DNA from: CAYPXN01 sp964470915
GTDB taxonomy: Bacteria > UBA10199 > JADFYH01
Direction of reading: 5' to 3'
Length of the DNA: 9,221 bases
Assembly (NCBI GenBank): GCA_964470915.1
Contig: CAYYEM010000054.1
Span: 1 to 9,221 of the forward strand
A program made the position numbers and the translations under genes. The notes under the pieces were generated by a model. The model did not search any database and was not told the origin of the DNA. It saw only the letters and a list, made by a program, of their open reading frames with translations. Positions 1-5,603 of this stretch are shown here, piece after piece; the stretch's first letter is position 1, and every line of letters starts with the position of its first letter.

Positions 1-1103
1 AGTTCAAAAAATTCTGCAGAAATGATTGTCGCTGATTCTGAATCCGATGCCAATCTTTATTATGCTACAAAGTTTGTAGTGCCCGATCCGGTTTATTTTT
101 TTAGGATTCGAGCTAAAAAATATCTCATGCTCAATGATTTAGAAGTCGATCGAGGACGTAAAGAAGCTGAAGTAGATCATGTTTTATCTCTTACCGAATG
201 GACAGAAAAAACCCGCAAAAAAATCGGTAAAAAAATTTCAATGGTTGATATTGCCAGCATTTTTCTCAAAGAAAAAAAAGTACGCTCCCTGATTTTACCT
301 CATAATTTCCCAGCCTATATTGCTTCAGAGTTACAAAAACGAAAATTCAAAATAGAATTTAGAGATCAACCTTTCTGGAAACAAAGATTAATCAAAAACA
401 AGAAAGAAAAGGAGGCCATCCGAGAAAGCCTCAAACACACAGGCAATGCCATTCGCAGAGCTTACGAAGTTTTAAAAAAATCTAAAATTAAAAATGGAAA
501 AATTATTTATGAAGGAAAAATACTCAGCTCCGAAAGCCTCCGGCAAATCATCGATCTTTATTTAATGGAACACGGCTGTCTCGCTCAAAACACCATTGTG
601 GCTGGCGGACAACATGCAGTAGATCCCCACGATCGAGGTTCAGGCCCTCTTGCGGCCCATCAGGGAATTGTCATGGATGTTTTTCCTCGCTCCCTAAAAA
701 CACATTATTATGCGGACATGAGTCGCAGTGTGGTGAAAGGCAAAGCCAGTCCTGAATATAAAAAAATGTGGCAAACTGTAAAATACGCCCAGGAAAAAGC
801 CTATGATATGATTCGCCCAGGAGTCAGTGGACAAAAAGTTCATGAATGGATTTTAAGTTATTTCGAATCCAAAGGATTCAAAAGTGGTTTGATCAAAGGC
901 CGAATGCAAGGCTTCTTTCATGGCACAGGCCATGGATTGGGTCTCGATATTCATGAAGCCCCTCGAGTTTCAAAAGTCCCTGAAATTTTAAAAGAAGGCA
1001 TGGTCGTTACGGTAGAGCCTGGACTTTATTATTCTAAAATTGGCGGCGTGCGTATTGAAGACGTAGTTTACGTGACAAAAAACGGCTGCGAAATTCTTTC
1101 TTC
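1..1103 (+). CDS. M24-family Xaa-Pro aminopeptidase / prolidase-like metallopeptidase (partial)
   Basis: Predicted cytoplasmic dimetal peptidase that removes residues N-terminal to proline, or cleaves X-Pro dipeptides. Numbering from the ATG at 22, all five M24 metal ligands are visible: D219 in VMDVFP, D232 in ADMSRS, H304 in GTGHGLG, E332 in VEPG and E346 in RIEDV. An N-terminal creatinase-like domain occupies roughly residues 1-150 and the pita-bread catalytic domain the rest. The frame is open from base 1 with no stop and no good Shine-Dalgarno before 22, and the residues before Met22 read on smoothly, so the true start is probably just upstream of the window. The 3' end runs into the N gap. 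M24 proteins usually end shortly after the VYVT..G.E.L motif, so only about 5-20 residues should be missing. Exact substrate preference cannot be read from the sequence. Confidence 0.9.
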
Positions 1104-1203
1104 NNNNNNNNNNNNNNNNNNNNNNNNNNNNNNNNNNNNNNNNNNNNNNNNNNNNNNNNNNNNNNNNNNNNNNNNNNNNNNNNNNNNNNNNNNNNNNNNN
1201 NNN
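1104..1203. other. Assembly gap (100 N)
   Basis: Exactly 100 unknown bases, a conventional placeholder for a gap of unknown length. It falls between the 3' ends of two convergent genes, so it hides the last codons of both and whatever terminator or repeat lies between them. Reading frames that cross it are not meaningful. Confidence 0.99.
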
Positions 1204-2144
1204 AAATCCTTCAAAATTTCCTTCTTCTTCGCATCGTATTCTTGCTGATTAATCAGACCCTTTTCTTTCAATACATTGAGATTATTGAGCCGTTGTTCAG
1301 TCGACTGAACATTAGCGGAAGGAGTCGCTTTAGGAGTTTCAGCGACAGATCGACGAGGTGTTGAGCTGCTAGGTGTTACAGGAGGAGTCGTTGTAACAGG
1401 AGCTGTCACGGAAGGCGCTGATTCAGTGCTGCGACGCTTTCCATACTTCTTCGCTCTTTCTTCTTCCATCTTTTTGGCAGTGTCTTCATCAGCTTTTTGA
1501 TCAACCAAGCGAGCAAAGTCGTAATTTAAATCTAAAATAATTTCATTTTGATTTAAAAAAGACAAACTCTGACCAGGCTGAGGCTCTAAAGTCACTCCCA
1601 AACTCACAGCCCCTTCACGCATTGAAAAACCAGTTTTTTGAGCTTGATAATCACCAAAAAGCTTTGCATCTGACTTCACAAAATTCAAATGCAAACCATC
1701 ATCTGAAACATAAGCTTGAATCACATTCAGACGATCGTTTCGAATAACAAAATAAGGATCTTTTTGTACAATTGAGATCACCACGACTTGATCAGGACCC
1801 GCCTCTTGAAATGCCTCTACAATTTTAGGAATAAATTTATTTTCTAATAGCTCAGCATCAAAAAATAATTGCTTATCTTGAATCCCTTTGCGAAGCAGCA
1901 TTTTTTTATTGTAACGGAGCGAAAGAAACATGTCGGTCAGTTTTTTAGGATCGAAGGTGTAAGGATGATTTAAAATTGCATCGCCAATTTTGCTTTCTTT
2001 GGCTGTGGCAAGCCCTACATAGTTTGCTGGATTGTTAGCCTGTTGCCAAATACGCTTATTCCCCGCTAAAAGCTCTGAAGAAATAAAGCTCAAACCGAAG
2101 ACTACAAAAAACAAACTCAATAATTTCTTTAAATTTATACTCAT
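1204..2144 (-). CDS. Secreted protein of unknown function with C-terminal SHOCT domain (3' end in gap)
   Basis: About 313 residues are visible. The start is the ATG at 2144-2142, preceded by TAGGAGT about 10 nt upstream; the earlier in-frame codon at 2204 lacks an SD and would bury the signal peptide. Residues 1-28 form a signal peptide (MSINLKK, hydrophobic core, then SSELLAG). Residues 29 to about 215 are a mixed alpha/beta region that I do not recognise. A charged stretch (about 220-245, EEERAKKYGKR) and a Ser/Thr/Pro-rich disordered linker (about 245-280) follow. The end, with LNVLKEKGLINQQEYDAKKK, fits the SHOCT helical hairpin, a short C-terminal domain found on many unrelated bacterial proteins and thought to mediate oligomerisation. 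Reading stops at the gap within EILKD; SHOCT domains normally end there, so only a few residues should be missing. The gene is convergent with the peptidase and divergent from the DUF2752 gene. Cellular role unknown. Confidence 0.8.
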
Positions 2145-2175
2145 AAAAACCTGACTCCTAAAAGATGAGCTAAAG

Positions 2176-2204
2176 CCCATATCCCAGTTAAACCCTTCCG
2201 TCAA
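2176..2204 (-). promoter_or_regulatory. Candidate sigma70 promoter of the SHOCT protein gene
   Basis: On the minus strand, TTGACG (2204-2199) and TATGGG (2181-2176) are separated by 17 nt. The -35 matches consensus at five of six positions and the -10 at three. It lies 32 nt upstream of the chosen ATG at 2144, leaving a short leader that contains the AGGAG Shine-Dalgarno. Prediction by eye only. Confidence 0.35.
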
Positions 2205-2230
2205 TGCGAGAAGAAGCTCAAATATATCAT

Positions 2231-2259
2231 TTGGTCCTTCCTTTACTTTTTGCTAGCAT
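2231..2259 (+). promoter_or_regulatory. Candidate extended -10 promoter of the DUF2752 operon
   Basis: TTGGTC (2231-2236), a 17-nt spacer and TAGCAT (2254-2259), preceded by TGC as in extended -10 promoters. Transcription would start near 2266, only about 5 nt before the ATG at 2271, which would make the first message nearly leaderless. This agrees with the absence of any Shine-Dalgarno before that ATG. Prediction by eye. Confidence 0.3.
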
Positions 2260-2270
2260 TAAGCCCTCTC

Positions 2271-2714
2271 ATGAATCGAAAACTCTTTTTTCAAAACTTA
2301 TTGATTAGCCTCACTTTGGGTGGAATTTTACTCATTTCCTTTCTTTTACAACCTGACTCCCGAGGTTATGGCACTCACGAGAAGCTCTTCCTACCCCCTT
2401 GTTATCTACAGTTTTTCTTTCATATTCCCTGTCCAGCTTGCGGACTTACAACATCTTTTGCCTATTTGGCAAAAGGGGCCTGGGCAACCGCATTTCATCT
2501 GCATTGGATGTCGCCTATTTTGTTTTTAGCCTTCATATTTCTTTTTGTTTATTCAGCATTTTGTTTATCGAAACAAAAACCTTTTTGGAAAATTTTTGAA
2601 AATAAATTGACTCCCTACTTTTCATCTTTCATCATTTTAGGCATGCTTGCTTTTTGGATATTAAAGTTAGCTCACAACGACACTCATTCATTTGCGATTC
2701 GATTTTTTTTCTAA
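2271..2714 (+). CDS. DUF2752-family membrane protein
   Basis: A 147-residue inner-membrane protein. The CPACGLT motif (C54, C57) preceded by FHIPCPACG and followed by a short loop and an amphipathic turn (AKGAWATAFHLHW) is the signature of DUF2752, where the usual form is PCPxCGLTR. About three hydrophobic segments are visible: residues 5-25, 75-100 and 118-140. Biochemical function of the family is unknown; the paired cysteines could bind metal or form a disulfide, which is inference. I chose the ATG at 2271 over the in-frame TTG at 2250 because the TTG lies inside the likely -10 region and adds residues not expected for the family. There is no Shine-Dalgarno. The stop codon overlaps the ribosome binding site of the next gene, suggesting co-transcription with the DUF4190 gene. 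Confidence 0.78.
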   Translation: MNRKLFFQNLLISLTLGGILLISFLLQPDSRGYGTHEKLFLPPCYLQFFFHIPCPACGLTTSFAYLAKGAWATAFHLHWMSPILFLAFIFLFVYSAFCLSKQKPFWKIFENKLTPYFSSFIILGMLAFWILKLAHNDTHSFAIRFFF

Positions 2715-2727
2715 AGGAGATAAAAAT

Positions 2728-3072
2728 ATGACTGATCCAAACAATACCCCCACAACCACTACCTCCACCCCAAGTCCTGCCCCCCAAAATGCGAGTGCAT
2801 CAGGCAAGGCCATTACCGCCTTGATCTTGGGAATTGCAGCACTACTTTGCTGTGGATTTGCCGCAGGAATTCCTGCTTTCTTTGTAGGACGATCCGAAGA
2901 AAACGATATCAACCAAGGAAAATCACCTGAAGCAGGAAGAGTCCTCGCTAAAATTGGTTGGATATTAGGTTTAGTAGGAACCATTTTAAGCTGTTTAGGT
3001 ACTATCATGTACGCACTCTTTATTTGGTTTGCGGTGAAAAACGGTGCAGATACCAGCGGAATCAAATTTTAA
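2728..3072 (+). CDS. DUF4190-family small membrane protein
   Basis: A 114-residue protein. The start is fixed by AAAGGAGA (2713-2720) seven nt before the ATG; an in-frame TTG at 2692 is rejected because it overlaps the previous gene and has no SD. The N-terminus (residues 1-28) is a Thr/Pro/Ser-rich disordered tail. Residues 29-57 (from GKAITALILGIAALLCC through PAFFVG) form the first membrane hairpin half. A soluble loop NDINQGKSPEAGRVLAK follows, then a second hydrophobic stretch IGWILGLVGTILSCLGT to FIWF (about 75-104). The order GKA..ALILGI..LLCC, then small loop, G+.LAKIG.ILG is typical of DUF4190, a family of unknown function often found in Gram-positive and Gram-negative membranes. It sits between the DUF2752 gene and rsmD, abutting the latter with no spacer. 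Confidence 0.78.
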   Translation: MTDPNNTPTTTTSTPSPAPQNASASGKAITALILGIAALLCCGFAAGIPAFFVGRSEENDINQGKSPEAGRVLAKIGWILGLVGTILSCLGTIMYALFIWFAVKNGADTSGIKF

Positions 3073-3624
3073 ATGAGAGTGATCGCAGGTCTTGCAAAGG
3101 GCCTTCAACTGAAAGCCCCGAATACGTCCAAAGTGCGCCCAGCAGCAGATAAGGTCAAAGGAGCCATTTTCAATATTTTGGGCGATATTTCAGGAAGTCG
3201 TGTACTCGATTTATTTGCGGGCTCTGGTTCTGTGGGCATCGAGGCTCTGTCACGCGAAGCTCAACATTGCATTTTCGTAGAAACCGATAAAAAAACAGCT
3301 TCTTTCATTAAGAACAACCTCGCTCATTGCAAACTTGAAAAAAAAGCGACGATTCTCATTCAAACAGTCAACAAAGCCCTGCCCTGGTTAGAGAAACAAA
3401 AGCAAAGTTTTGACCTCATTTTTGTCGATCCCCCTTATGACAAAAATCTGCTGAACCCAAGTTTACAACAATTAGTGCAATCTCATTTGTTACATTCAGA
3501 AACTATGATAGTCGCAGAACATAGTCCACGCGAAATCCCCAATGAAGAAAGACTTGAAATCAGCGACAGTCGTAAATATGGTCAGACTTACATTAGTTTT
3601 ATGAAGGTAAAAGGTACATTATGA
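3073..3624 (+). CDS. rsmD: 16S rRNA (guanine(966)-N(2))-methyltransferase RsmD
   Basis: A 183-residue SAM-dependent methyltransferase predicted to make m2G966 in 16S rRNA of the small subunit. Visible signatures are the N-terminal MRVIAGLAKGLQLKAP and VRPAADKVKGAIFNIL, the SAM-binding motif VLDLFAGSGSVGIEALSR from residue 44, the acidic FVETD after beta strand 2, and the catalytic DPPY at residues 119-122 inside FDLIFVDPPYD. Length is normal for the family. The ATG directly follows the TAA of the DUF4190 gene, and no clear Shine-Dalgarno is present, so translation is probably coupled. Its TGA overlaps the coaD start (ATGA, 3621-3624). The rsmD-coaD order is conserved in many bacteria, which supports both calls. 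Confidence 0.95.
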   Translation: MRVIAGLAKGLQLKAPNTSKVRPAADKVKGAIFNILGDISGSRVLDLFAGSGSVGIEALSREAQHCIFVETDKKTASFIKNNLAHCKLEKKATILIQTVNKALPWLEKQKQSFDLIFVDPPYDKNLLNPSLQQLVQSHLLHSETMIVAEHSPREIPNEERLEISDSRKYGQTYISFMKVKGTL

Positions 3625-4106
3625 AAAAATCTATAGCATTATGTCCGGGGTCATTTGACCCGCCGACCTTAGGTCATCTCAATATCATTGAAAGAGCTTT
3701 GAAACTCTTTGATAAAATCATTATTGCTGTTGCGATCAATACCAGTAAAAAATCTGCTTTCAGTCCTGAAGAAAGAGTGGAAATGTTGAAGTCTCTTTTT
3801 AAAGGACGAAAAAATGTTGAAGTAGATACATTTACAGGCTTATTGGTAAATTACGCCCGGAAAAAGAAAGCAAAGACCATTCTGCGCGGTTTAAGAACTG
3901 TTCAGGACTATGAGTACGAATTCCAAATGGCTCTCGCGAACCAAAAAATGGCACCCGACATTGAAACCATTTTTATGATGACGGAGTCTAACTATTCGCA
4001 TATTAGCTCTTCTATTATTAAAGAGGTCATCTATTTTGGAGGATCAGGCAAAGGAATGATTCCTCCACTTGTAGAAAAAAAATTGAAAGAGAAAATGAAA
4101 AAATGA
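3621..4106 (+). CDS. coaD: Phosphopantetheine adenylyltransferase
   Basis: A 161-residue cytoplasmic nucleotidyltransferase of coenzyme A biosynthesis: 4'-phosphopantetheine + ATP gives dephospho-CoA + pyrophosphate. Diagnostic motifs are PGSFDPPTLGH (residues 9-19, containing the TxGH nucleotidyl-transfer motif with H19), the lysines in NTSKKS (about 43-44) that contact phosphate, ILRGLRTVQDYEYEFQMA (GLR at 90-92) and SHISSSIIK (ISSS at 128-131). Length is normal. AAAGG at 3610-3614 lies six nt before the ATG, within the end of rsmD, and the two genes overlap by four bases. It is the last gene of the presumed four-gene group; a REP-like inverted repeat begins at the base after its stop codon. 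Confidence 0.97.
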   Translation: MKKSIALCPGSFDPPTLGHLNIIERALKLFDKIIIAVAINTSKKSAFSPEERVEMLKSLFKGRKNVEVDTFTGLLVNYARKKKAKTILRGLRTVQDYEYEFQMALANQKMAPDIETIFMMTESNYSHISSSIIKEVIYFGGSGKGMIPPLVEKKLKEKMKK

Positions 4107-4176
4107 TCCTTCGACAAGCTCAGGATGAACGGATTTTTAATAAACTTGATAAGCGTTCGTACTGAAAGTCGAAGCA
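4107..4176. repeat. REP-like imperfect inverted repeat downstream of coaD
   Basis: The left arm at 4107-4132 contains CCTTCGACAAGCTCAGGATG and ends AACGG. The right arm at 4153-4176 reads as a degraded inverted copy (CGTTCGTACTG...GTCGAAG). Aligned to the reverse complement of the left arm, about 18 of 24 bases match with two bases deleted. The arms flank a 20-nt AT-rich spacer. From general knowledge, the CCTTCGACAAGCTCAGG core is a recurrent extragenic palindromic sequence in many environmental bacterial genomes. As RNA it could fold into a long hairpin that protects or ends the coaD message. A single copy pair is visible here. Confidence 0.65.
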
Positions 4177-4194
4177 TAAGTGATAGGAACAATC

Positions 4195-5388
4195 ATGAAA
4201 CTCACCCAACGTATTCAAAAAGTAAAACCTTCCCCCACTTTAGCCATCGATACCAAAGCAAAAGCCATGAAAGCTGAGGGTATTGATGTTATTGGTTTTG
4301 GCGCTGGTGAACCTGACTTTGATACTCCTGACCACGTAAAACAGGCTGCTATCGATGCGCTTAAAGCCGGAAAAACAAAATACACACCTGTGGGGGGAGT
4401 GAATGAACTCAAAGATGCAATCATCGCAAAATTAAAACGCGATAATAATCTCAGTTATACTCGTGATGAAATCATAGTTTCCTGTGGTGGCAAACATGTT
4501 CTTTATAATATTGCCCAGGTTTTATTTGAAGAAGGCGACGAAGTAATCATCCCTTCTCCTTATTGGGTGAGCTACCCTGATCAGGTGATACTCAACGATG
4601 CAAAGCCTGTGATTGTAGCCACTCAAGAAAAAAATGGATTTAAAATTACGCCTGAAGAATTGGAAAAATCCATCACACCTAAAACAAAAGCTTTTGTATT
4701 GAATAGTCCTTCAAATCCAACAGGTTCAGCTTATACTCGTAAAGAATTAGAAGGACTTACTGAAGTATTAGTGCGAAAAAATATCGTCTGTATTTCCGAC
4801 GAAATTTACGAAAAAATTGTTTACGATAATTTTGAATTTGTTTCGATTGCGTCACTCAACGACAAAATCAAAGCCCTCACCCTCACTGTCAATGGTGCCA
4901 GTAAAGTTTACTCCATGACCGGCTGGCGCATGGGTTATGCGGCAGGTCCTTTGGATGTCATCAAAGCCATGACTAAACTTCAAGGACAAGTCACCACCAA
5001 CATTGCGACTGCCACTCAATGGGGAAGTGTCGCCGCGCTGAATGGTCCTCAAGATTTTCTTAAAGATTGGGTGGGAGAATTCAAAAAACGTCGTGACTAT
5101 ATTTTGCAACGTTTCGCAGCCATTCCTGGGGTTTCTTGCTACAAACCTGAAGGAGCTTTCTACGTATTCCCTAACATTAGCGCCTATCTAGGGAAAAAGG
5201 TAGAAGGAAAAAGTTTAAATACGGATGAAGAAATTGCTAATTACCTTCTCGAAAAACATTTAGTCGCAGTGGTGGCTGGCTCAGGTTTTGGAGCGCCTGG
5301 CTTCATCCGCCTCTCCTACGCTACTTCCATGGCCAATATTGAGAAAGGCTTGGATAGGATTGAGAAGGGGCTGAAAGCTCTTTCTTAA
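4195..5388 (+). CDS. Pyridoxal-phosphate aminotransferase class I (aspartate aminotransferase type)
   Basis: A 397-residue fold-type I aminotransferase, most like the Ib subgroup of aspartate aminotransferases, which exchange amino groups between aspartate and 2-oxoglutarate; some members also use prephenate. Visible motifs in order: GFGAGEPDFDTPDHV (substrate-side loop), YTPVGGVNELKDAI, SPYWVSYPDQ, NSPSNPTG (cofactor-binding Asn), SDEIYEKIVYD (Asp pairing with the pyridine nitrogen, and Tyr), NGASKVYSMTGWRMGYAAGP with the Schiff-base lysine K237, and GFIRLSYATS with the Arg that binds the substrate carboxylate. Length is normal. I chose ATG 4195 because AGGA (4185-4188) precedes it by six nt; the GTG at 4180 has no ribosome binding site and overlaps the edge of the repeat. 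Probably transcribed separately from, or as a tail of, the coaD group. Which amino acid it uses in vivo cannot be settled by eye. Confidence 0.92.
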   Translation: MKLTQRIQKVKPSPTLAIDTKAKAMKAEGIDVIGFGAGEPDFDTPDHVKQAAIDALKAGKTKYTPVGGVNELKDAIIAKLKRDNNLSYTRDEIIVSCGGKHVLYNIAQVLFEEGDEVIIPSPYWVSYPDQVILNDAKPVIVATQEKNGFKITPEELEKSITPKTKAFVLNSPSNPTGSAYTRKELEGLTEVLVRKNIVCISDEIYEKIVYDNFEFVSIASLNDKIKALTLTVNGASKVYSMTGWRMGYAAGPLDVIKAMTKLQGQVTTNIATATQWGSVAALNGPQDFLKDWVGEFKKRRDYILQRFAAIPGVSCYKPEGAFYVFPNISAYLGKKVEGKSLNTDEEIANYLLEKHLVAVVAGSGFGAPGFIRLSYATSMANIEKGLDRIEKGLKALS

Positions 5389-5403
5389 ATAAGAAAGTAC
5401 TTT
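5374..5403. terminator. AT-rich palindrome over the aminotransferase stop codon
   Basis: CTTTCTTA (5380-5387), two bases, then TAAGAAAG (5390-5397): an exact 8-bp inverted repeat containing the TAA stop. It extends past a 2x2 mismatch to AAAG (5374-5377) pairing CTTT (5400-5403). The stem is AT-rich and the following U-tract is poor (only TTT), so it would be a weak terminator or a 3' mRNA-stabilising hairpin. It could also be an operator-like palindrome. Confidence 0.35.
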
Positions 5404-5420
5404 AATACCCACTTGCTATC

Positions 5421-5434
5421 ACCGTTTTGACGGT
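5421..5434. other. Small perfect hairpin ACCGT-TTTG-ACGGT
   Basis: A 5-bp exact inverted repeat with a four-base loop in the 215-nt region between the aminotransferase stop and the surface-protein ATG. It is not followed by a run of T, so it is not a standard terminator. Short enough to be chance. Confidence 0.2.
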
Positions 5435-5447
5435 TCATTTCTTGTCG

Positions 5448-5477
5448 TTAAAATAAAAAGTTAAAATTTGTTATAAG
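5448..5477 (+). promoter_or_regulatory. Candidate promoter of the large surface-protein gene
   Basis: TTAAAA (5448-5453), an 18-nt spacer and TATAAG (5472-5477), with the surrounding sequence very AT-rich. The -10 matches five of six consensus positions and the -35 four. It would give a leader of about 120 nt before the ATG at 5604. Prediction by eye only. Confidence 0.3.
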
Positions 5478-5603
5478 CTGCTTTATCTTGTCATTGAAAG
5501 CTTGGCTGGCCTCAAAATTGCTTATTTTATTATTAAGATGGCAACTTTAGCTGCACAAAATACCGAAAACTTAAAATACCGGGCACCCACTTTTATTCAT
5601 TTT

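Noticed and set aside
1068..1248. Reading frames on both strands that continue through the N run
   Set aside because: The 100 N are a placeholder of unknown true length, so frames and stop codons beyond it are artefacts.
2145..2204. Longer N-terminus for the SHOCT protein
   Set aside because: It has no Shine-Dalgarno, would overlap the likely promoter and would put 20 residues ahead of a clean signal peptide that has its own AGGAG.
2250..2270. TTG start adding seven residues to the DUF2752 protein
   Set aside because: It lies in the candidate -10 region and has no ribosome binding site.
2703..2710. Run of eight T as a terminator or frameshift site near the DUF2752 stop
   Set aside because: No GC-rich stem precedes it, and the reading frame on either side is consistent with normal gene ends.
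2692..2727. TTG start adding 12 residues to the DUF4190 protein
   Set aside because: It overlaps the preceding gene, and AAAGGAGA placed seven nt before the ATG at 2728 decides the start.
2688..3065. Minus-strand open frame of 125 codons
   Set aside because: It is the antisense shadow of the DUF4190 gene, with no Shine-Dalgarno and no recognisable domain.
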